Part shown: in pieces, positions 20,101 through 29,947 of the stretch
Position numbering within the stretch: position 1 is the stretch's first letter
How the letters are laid out: each line of letters opens with the position of its first letter
Assembly (NCBI GenBank): GCA_963787205.1
Contig: CAWBCD010000001.1
Location: 186,001-250,000 of the forward strand
Source: DATFNI01 sp963787205
Lineage (GTDB): Bacteria; Bacteroidota; Rhodothermia; Balneolales; DATFMH01
Length of the DNA stretch: 64,000 bases
Direction: 5' to 3'
Notes under the pieces: generated by a model
What the model was told of the DNA's origin: nothing
What the model saw: only the letters and a program-made list of their open reading frames with translations
Database searches by the model: none
Program-made: the position numbers and the translations under genes

Positions 20101-21312
20101 TCAGCCATTTCCATCTAACACACTCTTCACTATAGCATAAAATAGCAAACTTCCGTAGCCAATCAACGAATCCGGAAAATCGAAGTCGGGGTGGTGGAGC
20201 TGGGGTTGTTTTTTACCTGATCCCAGACCAAACTGGGCACCGCGGTACTTGTTTGTGAAACGTCCAAAATCTTCGGACCATGAAAAGGGATGGGAAAGCT
20301 CGTTGGTCTGATAACCCAGTTTCTCAGCCACCGAACGGATAATCTGGTTGCAGTCCGGATCATTGACTGTGGCTTCGAATCGCTGCGTTCTTTCTATATC
20401 AACATCCAGATTGTGCATGCCGGCGAGTGACTGTGCCCGTTCCCCAGCAGCCTGGCTCAGCTTATGCAACACGTCATTATCGAGTGCCCGAATTGTAGCC
20501 ATCACCTCGGCTTCACCCGGTGATGTCCCAAAGGCTACCTCCCCGATGCGCGCATGAATCACCGTCAGCAATCTGGGTGTCTCGAATGAAAACAATCGTT
20601 GCGACAGGCTCATCCATTCCTGGATAATTTGCGCCGTTGCTATAGCCGGACTGCGTCCATTTTCGGGATGCGCAGCATGTGATGTGGCACCATGCATCCG
20701 GGTTATAAGTCCCTCTGAGGCGGCAGCAAACACGCCGTCCTTTATCATAATCTGCCCAAGAGGCACACCCGGTATGTTGTGGAGTGCAAAAATATAATCC
20801 GGTTCCATTTTTTTAAAAACCGGATCATCAATGATTCTCTGCGATCCCTCTCCCGTTTCTTCGGATGGCTGGTAGAGCAGTACAACCCTGCCCTTCTCCG
20901 GTCGATTGCCGGAGAGCAACCAGCCGACTCCGGCAACCATCGCCATGTGTCCGTCGTGACCACACTTATGAGAAACGTTGTCCTTCGACGAGCAGTAAGA
21001 GATATTCAAATCTTCCGGTATCGGCAGGGCATCCAGTTCAGACCGCACCATAACCGTTGGCCCTTTTTTACCGCTGTCGTACACAAAGGCCACACCGGCG
21101 CCGCCAATCTCTTCAATAATCTTATCCGGTTGCGTCTGCTTCAGATAGTCTCGTACACGATGGGCAGTACCGGCTTCCTCACCTGACAAATCGGGGTGGC
21201 TGTGGATGTGATGCCGGAACTTTATGAGATCATCTAGTTTTTCGGATAGAGTTTGGGCGGCATCATGAAACATCGAACCCTGTCCGGGCATAAATTCTTT
21301 TCGGCTGCTCAT
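20101..21312 (-). CDS. M20-family amidohydrolase (N-acyl-amino acid deacylase type)
   Basis: A 403-residue metallopeptidase-fold enzyme that would cleave the N-acyl group from an amino acid. The metal-binding CGHDGHMAM motif (about residue 113) with Cys as ligand, the catalytic EE pair in QPSEETGEGSQ (about 150), and HAAHPENGRSP from the dimerisation/active-site histidine region all identify the HipO/AmaA branch rather than DapE. The start overlaps the racemase stop by 4 bases, so the two are translationally coupled. In its operon it sits after a Na+/solute symporter, a GNAT acetyltransferase and an ornithine-type racemase. Confidence 0.92.
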   Translation of the reverse strand: MSSRKEFMPGQGSMFHDAAQTLSEKLDDLIKFRHHIHSHPDLSGEEAGTAHRVRDYLKQTQPDKIIEEIGGAGVAFVYDSGKKGPTVMVRSELDALPIPEDLNISYCSSKDNVSHKCGHDGHMAMVAGVGWLLSGNRPEKGRVVLLYQPSEETGEGSQRIIDDPVFKKMEPDYIFALHNIPGVPLGQIMIKDGVFAAASEGLITRMHGATSHAAHPENGRSPAIATAQIIQEWMSLSQRLFSFETPRLLTVIHARIGEVAFGTSPGEAEVMATIRALDNDVLHKLSQAAGERAQSLAGMHNLDVDIERTQRFEATVNDPDCNQIIRSVAEKLGYQTNELSHPFSWSEDFGRFTNKYRGAQFGLGSGKKQPQLHHPDFDFPDSLIGYGSLLFYAIVKSVLDGNG

Positions 21313-22379
21313 TCTACCCGTTTCTCAATATACGATGAATTCATAAGTCCCAGTGCTCCCATGTATTTAAGCCGGAATCGGATGATGTCGCCCACCTTGT
21401 AATCCGGTTTGTTGTCACCGACATCCAGGACCAGCATATCGGAGCTCGCATCAATAATCTTGACGTCAGGATTAACGGGGATCAGATAATCCGGGTCGAT
21501 GTCAAGGATACCGATATCCACGATGGCCCGGTGATGCATCTCGCCGTACAGTTCCTCGTCTATCTCCATAGTTTCGCCGGATGGATTGGCGCCAAGTTGT
21601 CCGCTGGGTACCATAGGCTTCTTATAGATCTCGATAACCTGCGTATAAAGCTCCATCACGCCCGGTTCCATACCCTCGAGCGGTTCATGGGTAAACAGGT
21701 TTATCCCAAAAAACAAGGCCTCGCCGACGCGGAAGTGATTAACACCCTTTGGCAACTCACCCTGCAACAGCAACGGGATGGTAACCGTAGTACCCCCGGA
21801 GACATAGGGAATATCTTTGTGAAATTTCAGCTCGATCAGCTGCTTATACAGCGTAAGTTGGATAAGCTTGTCTGAACTCGGCATCACCCCGTGCAGACAA
21901 TTAAGATTGGTACCCAAACCAACCACAGTGATATTGGGCAGTTCAAAGATCTGACTGTAAAAATCGATCAGATCCTCTCTCATCACTCCCTCACGGAGAT
22001 CACCCATCTCAACCATGATCAGGATACGGTGTTTCTTGTTGTGTTTCACCGCTTCTTTTGAAAGTGCCTTAATTGTCTCCAGTTCGGTATTGAAGCTCAC
22101 ATCTGCATACTCCACGATGTCACTGATGGCTTCTTTAGGAGGCGGTTTTATGTAGACCGTATTAATATCCGGATTGATCTCTTTAATCTTCTTCAGATTG
22201 CTGACCCTGGAGTCAAGGACCTCGGCGGGACCAAGGTTGATGACTTCGTTCAGATAATCCACGTTACCACATAATAACTTCGTAGTAACCCCCCAGTTGA
22301 TGCCGTTTCGTCTGAAAAGATTATCAAGAAAACGGTAGTTATGCTGTAATTTTTCGCTATAAAGTTTTAAATAAGCCAT
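21309..22379 (-). CDS. Alanine/ornithine racemase family PLP enzyme
   Basis: A 356-residue fold-type-III PLP protein of the ornithine-racemase (Orr)/YhfX branch, distinct from Alr. The PLP lysine is K34 in GVTTKLLCG, which replaces the VKANAYGHG of Alr. A GLGTNLNCLHGVMPS motif (about 171-185) and RVGEALFFGINLF (about 217-229) are characteristic. Family members racemise ornithine or other amino acids. It is coupled to the M20 gene by a 4-base overlap and follows the GNAT gene by 42 bases. Exact substrate unknown. Confidence 0.88.
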   Translation of the reverse strand: MAYLKLYSEKLQHNYRFLDNLFRRNGINWGVTTKLLCGNVDYLNEVINLGPAEVLDSRVSNLKKIKEINPDINTVYIKPPPKEAISDIVEYADVSFNTELETIKALSKEAVKHNKKHRILIMVEMGDLREGVMREDLIDFYSQIFELPNITVVGLGTNLNCLHGVMPSSDKLIQLTLYKQLIELKFHKDIPYVSGGTTVTIPLLLQGELPKGVNHFRVGEALFFGINLFTHEPLEGMEPGVMELYTQVIEIYKKPMVPSGQLGANPSGETMEIDEELYGEMHHRAIVDIGILDIDPDYLIPVNPDVKIIDASSDMLVLDVGDNKPDYKVGDIIRFRLKYMGALGLMNSSYIEKRVE

Positions 22380-22421
22380 TTCCGAAGGAATTCTCCGTGG
22401 GAATTAATACATATTAAAAGA

Positions 22422-22895
22422 TTACTTTTGTAACCTCATCTCCAGGTATTTATTGGTAAACCCGTACTTCTCATACAGAAATTTTGCAGGATTATCCGGC
22501 TCCACGTGCAAGGCTACTGCCCCTTTGGTATGTGCTATGGTTTGTTCCATCAGTTTTTTTCCGATGCCATGTCCTCTGTATTCCTTATTTACTGCAATAT
22601 AAACCAAAATGTTCTCCGGAATGTACCCGGCCATACCTGTGTAATTAATTACGACAGCACCAACAATCTTGTTGCCGTCGTGTGCCAGCTCCACGAAGCC
22701 ACCCCTACCCGGTTCTGTGCTCAGTGCATAATCCAGGCATTTCATGATGTGTTTTCGTTCATCTCCATACTGATCCAGGTGTTTAAAAAGGAAATCAGCA
22801 ATGTCATCTTTGCTAAACGAACTTTTTTGAAGTCCCTCCGCATCGAATGTCTTATACGATATGTTCTTTTTCTCTTTAAGATCTGTCATATTCAT
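22422..22895 (-). CDS. GNAT-family N-acetyltransferase
   Basis: A 157-residue acetyl-CoA-dependent acetyltransferase. The acetyl-CoA motif A is clear: VYIAVNKEYRGHGIGKKLME, with R-G-H-G-I-G binding the pyrophosphate, and the C-terminal FLYEKYGF motif B. It starts 3 bases after the end of the (frame-restored) symporter and precedes the racemase by 42 bases. This location suggests it acylates the amino acid handled by the neighbouring racemase and deacylase, though protein or antibiotic acetylation is possible. Confidence 0.88.
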   Translation of the reverse strand: MNMTDLKEKKNISYKTFDAEGLQKSSFSKDDIADFLFKHLDQYGDERKHIMKCLDYALSTEPGRGGFVELAHDGNKIVGAVVINYTGMAGYIPENILVYIAVNKEYRGHGIGKKLMEQTIAHTKGAVALHVEPDNPAKFLYEKYGFTNKYLEMRLQK

Positions 22896-22898
22896 TGG

Positions 22899-24379
22899 TC
22901 AATTATATTCTGTTACAGTTTTTCTTTGAAAACGCCGGGAATATTCTTCCCCAGGTTGAGTCGTCAACGAGATAATCACGAAGACAATAAACGACAATGA
23001 TATCCCAAAGAAGTTGGCGTCGAGTCCCAGGGGCAGCTTGAAAAATGATTGGATCATCAGGATCAACGTCGTAGCACCGCCGACCAACATGGCCCAGAAT
23101 GCTCCCTGAGCCGTACTCTTCTCCAGAAAAGGGCACCTATTATTGGAATCAGCAATCCGGAAACCATGAACGCGTAAGAATAAAGCATAAGGTTCAGGAC
23201 ATTCTGCATGAACGAGGCCAGCAGAAGCGACAGGAGTCCAAGTACAAGTGTCACAATCTGTGAGATCTTCATTGCCTTATTATCGTTTGTTGTAAATCCC
23301 ATGATCTTGGCAAGTATATCGCTCGTCATGTTGCCGGCGGCTGCCATAAGACAACTGTCGGCAGTCGACATGATGGCCGAGAAATAGGCCGACATCATAA
23401 TACCCATGAGTCCGACAGGCAGCACGGTACGCAATAGCAACGGGAGTCCTTTTTCCGGGTCCAGGCTTGCGACACCGGCATGTCCAAGGTAGTTAAACAT
23501 GCCCTGCATGGCGGCCACCTTCGCAAACAGACCAAGCAACACTCCCATAAATGCCATGATCGGCCATTCAAACAGGCCGGCAAGGTACCAGGCTTTTTTT
23601 GCCTGCTTCTCATCGCGGGAGGCATATATGCGTTGATACAACGTCATACCTACAAACCAAATAGGGATGATGGTAATTCCCCAGTTTACCAACTGCTGCC
23701 AGCTGATATTGCTGAGGGTAAGCATCTTGTGGGGTAGTGCCTGACTGATCGCTGTCCATCCGCCAAGAGCATGGTACGATACCGGGATCCCAACCAGGAT
23801 GAGTCCGCCCATCAGGATGATCCATTGTACGGTGTCTGTATAAATAACCGCCTTCATCCCTCCCATAAAAGTATATCCAACGATGATACCTCCCATTATC
23901 AGGAGTGCCGTCTCCATATTCAGCCCGATGAAAGAGGCGGAAGCCAGCTTGGCGCCCGCCAGGATCTGGGAGCTGGTAAACCCGATGTAACCAATGGCCG
24001 AGATAATCCCTGCAATAAAAGCCGTCTTACCATCGTAAAAATGTCCGAATATCTCAGGGAAGGTGAAAAAATTCATGTCATTTCCCAGTTTTTTCACCTT
24101 CGGTATCAGAATCACGGCACTGACCCACGCCCCGATAAGGCCCGTAAACAACATCCAGGAACCGGAGAGTCCCATGACAAACCCTAACCCGCCGAGACCA
24201 ATGGAAAAACCACCTCCCACATCAGTAGCCACAACGGAAAGGCCGATATGAACGCTTCCCATCGATCGTCCGGCCAGGAAATAGTCATCGGCATCTTCAT
24301 TTTTTTTCATGAAATATATACCGATGCCCAGCATAGATAACATGTATACAATAAATTCTATCAGATCAATAGCATGCAT
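22899..24379 (-). pseudogene. Sodium:solute symporter (SSS family), one-base frameshift
   Basis: The main frame (23063-24379) encodes 438 residues of a Na+/solute symporter: YFLAGRSMGS near residue 32, GGGFSIGLGG (about 56), GYIGFTSSQI, and PVGLMGIMMSAYFSAIMSTADS (about 318-340) that carries Na+-site residues. After LFWRR near base 23122 the frame runs into unrelated residues. The alternative frame continues as KSTAQGAFWAMLVGG and a further hydrophobic helix to a stop at 22899, exactly as an intact 493-residue protein would. One base seems missing near 23120-23124. It may be an assembly error or true loss of the last helices. It heads the GNAT-racemase-amidohydrolase operon. Confidence 0.85.
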
Positions 24380-24847
24380 AGATCAGTTGTTCATTACAAT
24401 TCAAAAAGTATCTGGAGAACCGGAAGAATAGTTTGGCCTGTCTTTGAATTGAAGTTTTATGATGGCGATGTACTATATCCTCATTATGCGATTGCAGCAT
24501 GAACCATTAAGCATTCCGAAATGTATCCTCAAATTTAATATTATCAATTTTTTATTCGCTTTTTTTATCGCCTTTTAAAAGTACGGTTTTAGATACGGAT
24601 TTATTGTTAAATTTTCAACCTTAAGGTCTATTATTAACAATACGAACACATTTATAATTGATTTGAAAAATATATGTATAATCTCATGTATAAATTCATA
24701 GTGAATAACAAGTCAATCATTAGGATGGACTAAAATCAAGTCGTGCGATATTCAGAATGGATTTCATTTTATTCATCAGAGGTAATTGCTCAACTCTTGC
24801 TAAAAGCAATTGAACCTGATTTGCCGGAAAGGTATATTTGCCGTGAA
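24380..24847. other. Intergenic region upstream of symporter operon and tRNA
   Basis: About 470 AT-rich bases with no gene. It should hold the promoter for the minus-strand symporter operon and, at the right edge, the promoter for tRNA-Val. No repeats or hairpins stand out. Confidence 0.5.
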
Positions 24848-24919
24848 GGGCGATTAGCTCAGCGGAAGAGCACTGCGTTCACATCGCAGGGGTCGCTGGT
24901 TCGAACCCAGCATCGCCCA
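24848..24919 (+). tRNA. tRNA-Val (anticodon CAC)
   Basis: A complete cloverleaf: acceptor GGGCGAT (24848-24854) pairs with ATCGCCC (24912-24918), discriminator A at 24919; D-arm GCTC...GAGC; anticodon stem CTGCG/CGCAG with loop TTCACAT, anticodon CAC at 24880-24882; T-arm GCTGG/CCAGC with loop TTCGAAC. The 3' CCA is not encoded. The gene reads GTG codons. Confidence 0.97.
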
Positions 24920-25163
24920 CTTTTCAGTTATCAGGGTTGCAGTTAGCAGTAAACAGTTCCCTCCTATCCTTTATACTGGATTATATTTAAACGCTGTCTA
25001 TCCTTTCTTTTTAGCGTTACTTTGACCAATCACCAGTTAGTTCCTTTGCGTGGTGGCAATGTGATAAATCATTTGGCGATGGAAGCAGGCCCATGACGAT
25101 GAACAAGGTGCCACCTTTATCTCCCCCTACTTCATAACACATCATTTTTTAACTATCCGGTAC

Positions 25164-26633
25164 ATGAAATATCTGCTGTTATTACTCGTCTTCTTCTCAT
25201 TCATCAGTGCAGTTGGAGTCCAACCCGGCTATTCCCAATCCGCGTCAAACACGCAGAGCCGTTACACGAAACCATGGTCACACGGGCAGCTGGAGGTATC
25301 GGCTAACGGGCGTTATCTACAGCATACCGACGGAACGCCGTTCTTCTGGCTGGGCGATACGGCCTGGCTCATGTTCCAGCACTTGAATCGTAAACAGGTA
25401 CGCGAATATCTTGACGACCGAGCCGCCAAAGGGTTCAATGTGATCCAGTGCATGATCCTTCATGAACTGCCTGAACACGATGCCTATGGGAGTAACGCCA
25501 CCATAAACGACGACCCGGCTCGTCCCCTTACAACGCCGGGTAATAATCCCGGTGATCCCAAGCAATACGATTACTGGGATAATATCGACTACTGTATCCA
25601 TGAGGCCGCCAAACGTGGTATCTACGTGGCGCTTGTCCCGGTTTGGGGATCCATCGTCAAGTCCGGTAAGCTCGACAACGCAACTGCTGAGAAATATGCA
25701 CGCTTTCTCGCCAATCGTTTTAAGAATGATCCCAACATTATCTGGATCAATGGTGGCGATACGAAAGGATCGGTTAAGACCGAAATCTGGAATACACTCA
25801 GCAAAACGATTAAAAGCATCGACCGTCATCACCTGATGACGTATCACCCCTACGGCCGTACCTGTTCCGGACAGTGGTATCATAACGTCTCCTGGCTCGA
25901 TTTCGACATGTTTCAATCCGGGCACCGCGACTATTCCCAAATCGGCAACGACAACCCTGCCACCTGGAAGGGTGAGGACAACTGGCGCTATGTTCGCGAG
26001 GACCGTAACCGCAAACCATTAAAACCGGTTCTGGACGGCGAGCCATCTTATGAAGGTATCCCTCATGGGCTGCATAATCCATCCGAGCCCAGATGGAAAG
26101 CCTATGACGCAAGACGATATGCGTGGTGGTCGGTAATGGCCGGCGCCTGCGGACATACCTACGGCGACAATTCCGTCATGCAGTTTTATGAGCCGCCCTA
26201 TAAACCTGCCTACGGTGCCTATGAGTTCTGGTGGTTTGCCATTCATGATCACGGCTCATCACAAATCCGGTATGTAAAAAAGCTGGTACTCTCCCGCCCG
26301 TACTTTCAGCGGCGATACGATGAATCAGCGATTGTCGGTGACCCTGGTTCCCGACACAATCGCGTCATCGCTGCCCGAGGCGAGCGGTATGAGTTCGCTT
26401 ACATTGCCACCGGGCACCCGTTCTCGATCAAGCTTGGACGAATTGCCGGTAAGAATGTAAAAGCCTGGTGGTACAATCCCCGGACCGGTGAGGCAACCGT
26501 GATCGGCACCTTTGCCAATCACGGCACTCATCACTTCAACCCGCCGGGCGCCCGGGCCGAGGGTAACGACTGGACTCTCGTCCTTGATGACGCGTCTGCC
26601 GGTTTCACTCCTCCCGGAACCGTTAAGCAATAA
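25164..26633 (+). CDS. Exported DUF4038 glycoside hydrolase (GH140-like)
   Basis: A 489-residue exported protein (signal peptide 1-24, ending GYSQ). The core (about 40-390) is a TIM-barrel of the DUF4038 family, whose studied member is an apiosidase acting on rhamnogalacturonan II (GH140). Signatures: DGTPFFWLGDTAWLMFQ (about 51-67), NDPNIIWINGGDTKG (about 190) and PVLDGEPSYEGIPHG (about 291) with a candidate catalytic Glu. A C-terminal collagen-binding-like beta domain (about 400-489, KAWWYNPRTGEATVIGTF) completes the usual architecture. It is a single gene. Likely role: degradation of plant or algal polysaccharide outside the cytoplasm. Confidence 0.9.
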   Translation: MKYLLLLLVFFSFISAVGVQPGYSQSASNTQSRYTKPWSHGQLEVSANGRYLQHTDGTPFFWLGDTAWLMFQHLNRKQVREYLDDRAAKGFNVIQCMILHELPEHDAYGSNATINDDPARPLTTPGNNPGDPKQYDYWDNIDYCIHEAAKRGIYVALVPVWGSIVKSGKLDNATAEKYARFLANRFKNDPNIIWINGGDTKGSVKTEIWNTLSKTIKSIDRHHLMTYHPYGRTCSGQWYHNVSWLDFDMFQSGHRDYSQIGNDNPATWKGEDNWRYVREDRNRKPLKPVLDGEPSYEGIPHGLHNPSEPRWKAYDARRYAWWSVMAGACGHTYGDNSVMQFYEPPYKPAYGAYEFWWFAIHDHGSSQIRYVKKLVLSRPYFQRRYDESAIVGDPGSRHNRVIAARGERYEFAYIATGHPFSIKLGRIAGKNVKAWWYNPRTGEATVIGTFANHGTHHFNPPGARAEGNDWTLVLDDASAGFTPPGTVKQ

Positions 26634-27149
26634 ATATCCCCCCTCCGAAGACTATTGCCTTGTTGTCAACAAAATCTTTTTATGTGTTAAATGACTATCC
26701 GGCATCACTCCAATTGGTGTCTGGGAATTGCACACAGGTAATGTACTCATTGGGCAGTGGACTTTTATAGACTATGTGACAATACGAACCCGGCCAGTGC
26801 CAGTAAGGTTAAGTAGTACGGTAGCATGAATAAGTTAACTCATCGGGTGACTTCCGGAAAAGGTATTAAAATTGCGATAGTAGGGTTGCGGACTAAAAAG
26901 TGGGAATCATCTCCCTGTCAAATCTTAAAGATGCTTTGTTGCTTCAACAAACAAGGTTTTTGATATGTGAACCGGGATTTACAGATGAGCAATAAACTCT
27001 ATTCAAAGGAACTGAAGCAAAAAGGAATGCACAACCTGGGAGACCTGCGATATATGTAATTCTTTTTAAGTAGAGTGTAACGCTTACCCCCTCAGAAGTG
27101 ACGACCTTTTGTTTGTGGAAATATCCTCACATCTAAAAGGAGCGCAACA
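26634..27149. other. Intergenic region before the 27-47 kb island
   Basis: About 516 bases without a convincing gene. It holds a small perfect hairpin (TTTGTTG/CAACAAA, 26935-26951) followed by a short T-run, a weak terminator candidate, and a Shine-Dalgarno AAAGGAG at 27137-27143 before the slipin start. It marks the left edge of the island. Confidence 0.45.
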
Positions 27150-28064
27150 ATGAGAAAAAGCAGTTCTTTTGCAACATTGGTATTCATCATCATTTTTGGT
27201 ATTGGGTTGGTAACAGCATACATAAGCAGCCCTGCAGCTAGTGTGGAAAGTCTTTGGATTGGAGTAATAGCCTTTTTCATCGCCACCTTCGTTTCTCTTT
27301 CCATAAAGGTTGCGAATCAGTGGGAACGGGTGGTAATATTGCGTTTGGGGAAATTTCGTTCCATTAATGGGCCGGGACTATTTTTTATTATTCCGATCAT
27401 CGACGCCATACCCTACTGGATTGATACGCGTGTAATCACAGCCTCCTTCAAGGCCGAAAAAACATTGACCAAAGATACGGTGCCGGTGGATGTAGAAGCC
27501 GTGTTGTTCTGGAAAGTTCTGGATCCCAAAAAGGCAGCTCTCGATGTGGCCGACTATCAAAGCGCCATAAACTGGGCCTCTCAAACGGCGCTGCGTGATA
27601 TCATCGGAAAGACTATACTTTCGGACATGCTGGAAGGCAGAGATAAAATTAGTAATGAGCTTCAGAAGATCATCGATGAGCGCACCGAACCCTGGGGTAT
27701 TAATGTTATTTCCGTGGAAGTGAAAGATGTGCTGATTCCCGCGGCCCTGGAGGATGCGATGTCGATGCAGGCACAAGCGGAAAGAGAACGCCAGGCCCGT
27801 GTGATCCTGGGCGATTCGGAACGTCAGGTGGCAGAGAAGTTCGAAGAAGCGGCCAGGACCTATGTAAACAACCCTGTGGCCTTGCACTTACGGGCGATGA
27901 ATATGCTGTATGAGGGGTTGAAAGAAAACGCCACTCTTGTCATCGTACCAAGCACGGCCGTGGACACCATGCAACTGGGTGGTATGGCCGGGGTGACCGC
28001 ACTGACCATGGGATTTGGCCAGGAAAATGCAAGTAAGGAGAAGGAAAATGCAAATGAGTCGTAA
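27150..28064 (+). CDS. Slipin (SPFH/stomatin-like membrane protein)
   Basis: A 304-residue protein with two N-terminal hydrophobic helices (about 8-27 and 35-54) followed by an SPFH domain (about 57-225): ERVVILRLGKFRSINGPG, VPVDVEAVLFWKV and GINVISVEVKDVLIP are typical of slipins. The C-terminal coiled region (MSMQAQAERERQARVILGDSE) supports oligomers on the membrane. Such proteins organise membrane microdomains and often pair with proteases. A clear AAAGGAG ribosome site precedes the ATG. It is 16 bases overlapping with the downstream M50 gene and starts the plus-strand island. Confidence 0.93.
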   Translation: MRKSSSFATLVFIIIFGIGLVTAYISSPAASVESLWIGVIAFFIATFVSLSIKVANQWERVVILRLGKFRSINGPGLFFIIPIIDAIPYWIDTRVITASFKAEKTLTKDTVPVDVEAVLFWKVLDPKKAALDVADYQSAINWASQTALRDIIGKTILSDMLEGRDKISNELQKIIDERTEPWGINVISVEVKDVLIPAALEDAMSMQAQAERERQARVILGDSERQVAEKFEEAARTYVNNPVALHLRAMNMLYEGLKENATLVIVPSTAVDTMQLGGMAGVTALTMGFGQENASKEKENANES

Positions 28065-29199
28065 CAACATCCCGTTAGGTAGAATTTTAGGGATTCCAAT
28101 AGGCGTCGATTACTCTTGGTTTTTGATCTTTGCGTTACTCTCATGGATGCTTGCAGTCGGCTATTACCCAGCCGAGTTTAAGGACTGGCCGCCGCTATTG
28201 TATTGGCTCACGGGTTTGGTGACGGCCATAATGCTATTTGTAAGTGTGCTACTTCATGAATTAGGACATTCTGTGATAGCAATGCGGTATAATATTCCTG
28301 TGCGAAGCATCCGGCTATTCATCTTTGGGGGAGTCGCTCAGATTGGTGCTGAACCACCCAGCCCCAGAGCCGAGTTTCTGATCGCAATCGCCGGACCGTT
28401 TGTAAGCCTGATACTGGCCGCCTTTTTCTATTTGGCGCAACCGCTGATAGCCGGCTTCGAACCCCTTTTGGGCCTGGCCAAATACCTGGCATATATCAAT
28501 CTGGCACTGGTTCTTTTTAATCTGATTCCCGGCTTCCCGCTCGATGGCGGTCGTGTGTTCCGGGCCATTGTATGGGCTTTAACAGGTAATCTTCACCGTT
28601 CAACAATCATCGCAGCAAACGTCGGCCGGTTCTTTGCATTTATGTTTATTTTCGTCGGCATCTGGCAGATGTTCTACGGAAATATTGTGGGAGGAATTTG
28701 GATTGCGTTCATTGGCTGGTTCCTTGATAATGCGGCAGCCACACAGTTACATCAAATAAACTTCCAGGATATGCTTGTTGGTCATTATGTCTCGCAAGCT
28801 ATGGCTACTCATTACACTATCATTCCCGAGAATCTAACCTTAGAGCAGTTAGTAGCCGAACATATTCCCGGCAGTGGACAACGCTATTTTCTCGTCAACC
28901 ATGGTGATACCACGGTTGGAGTGATGACCTTGCACCGAATGGAAAATATACCCAGTAACAAATGGGCAAGGACGAGTATTTCTCAGGTAATGATACCCAT
29001 CGATCAGTTGACAGGCATCAATCCCGATACGGAGCTGTGGACCGCCCTTGAGGAGATGGATCATGATGGCGTCAGCGAATTACCTGTATGCCGGGATCAT
29101 CATGTTGTTGGAATACTGAGTCGGGAAGATGTTACCTCTTTCCTGCGATCGCTGCAAAAATTGGGGAAACTGACGAAACTAACTACGGAACCCAGATGA
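28048..29199 (+). CDS. Site-2-type intramembrane metalloprotease (M50) with CBS domains
   Basis: A 383-residue membrane protease (SpoIVFB-type S2P, group with CBS domains). The zinc site HELGH is at residues 70-74 and the second motif NLIPGFPLDGGR at 158-169. Six or so helices are followed by a CBS pair (about 235-370) that may bind adenine nucleotides. The start at ATG 28048 is chosen because AAGGAG (28035-28040) sits 7 bases before it. It overlaps the slipin stop and shares an ATGA with the HAD gene downstream. Regulated intramembrane proteolysis of an anti-sigma factor or membrane substrate, perhaps with the slipin, is the likely role; CBS would link it to energy charge. Confidence 0.93.
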   Translation: MQMSRNNIPLGRILGIPIGVDYSWFLIFALLSWMLAVGYYPAEFKDWPPLLYWLTGLVTAIMLFVSVLLHELGHSVIAMRYNIPVRSIRLFIFGGVAQIGAEPPSPRAEFLIAIAGPFVSLILAAFFYLAQPLIAGFEPLLGLAKYLAYINLALVLFNLIPGFPLDGGRVFRAIVWALTGNLHRSTIIAANVGRFFAFMFIFVGIWQMFYGNIVGGIWIAFIGWFLDNAAATQLHQINFQDMLVGHYVSQAMATHYTIIPENLTLEQLVAEHIPGSGQRYFLVNHGDTTVGVMTLHRMENIPSNKWARTSISQVMIPIDQLTGINPDTELWTALEEMDHDGVSELPVCRDHHVVGILSREDVTSFLRSLQKLGKLTKLTTEPR

Positions 29200-29831
29200 G
29201 CATTTCGAAACACTCAGCAGATATATCAACATTATTTGTTGATATCGGTGGTGTTTTACTCACCGACGGATGGACTAGCGTAGCCCGCAAACTGGCAGCT
29301 GAGAAGTTCGTTCTGAATTACGAAGAAATGGAAAAGCGGCATAATCAGGCCTTTGACACCTATGAGTTAGGTAAGATTAGCTGTGAGGAATACCTTGGCC
29401 GTGTTATATTTCATGAGGAACGGTCGTTTACTCCTGCTCAGTTTCAGGAATTCATGTTCGCCCAGTCAAAGCCCTATCCCAAAATGATCGACCTGATACG
29501 CCGGCTTAAAAAAAAGTACGGATTGAAAATTATAGTCGTCAGTAATGAAGCGAGAGAGATGAATGCATACCGGATAAATACCTTTAAACTGGACGAGTTT
29601 GTGGATTCTTTTGTAACCTCCTGCTATGTCCATTTTAGGAAACCCGATGCGGACATCTTTCGGCTTGCGCTGGATACCTCGCATTCCCCTTCTGATCAGG
29701 TATTGTATATAGAAAATACGCCGATGTTTGTCCAAATTGCAGAAAATATGGGTATTCAAAGCATTCTTCACACAGATTACGAGTCTACTTGTACAAAACT
29801 GACTTCCAGTGGATTGGAGATTCCAAAATGA
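29196..29831 (+). CDS. HAD-superfamily hydrolase (YihX/epoxide-hydrolase-like branch)
   Basis: A 211-residue HAD protein starting at ATG 29196, overlapping the protease stop (ATGA). Motif I is FVDIGGVLL with nucleophile Asp16 (D-x-G form, as in YihX, not DxD). Motif II is VVSNEA, motif III lysine lies in FRKPDADIF, and motif IV reads LYIENTP, where the usual Asp-Asp is Glu-Asn. The altered motif IV could change Mg2+ binding. YihX itself dephosphorylates glucose-1-phosphate, which would fit the carbohydrate genes that follow, but the substrate is not proven. Confidence 0.85.
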   Translation: MSISKHSADISTLFVDIGGVLLTDGWTSVARKLAAEKFVLNYEEMEKRHNQAFDTYELGKISCEEYLGRVIFHEERSFTPAQFQEFMFAQSKPYPKMIDLIRRLKKKYGLKIIVVSNEAREMNAYRINTFKLDEFVDSFVTSCYVHFRKPDADIFRLALDTSHSPSDQVLYIENTPMFVQIAENMGIQSILHTDYESTCTKLTSSGLEIPK

Positions 29832-29947
29832 CAAACAGACCATTCTCAAAATCAATTCATCCTAACGTACTTACATACCGACGAGGAATTGATGATGGCA
29901 AAAACAATCAACTAGTAGCCGACCATAACGAGGAAGAACAATAAATT

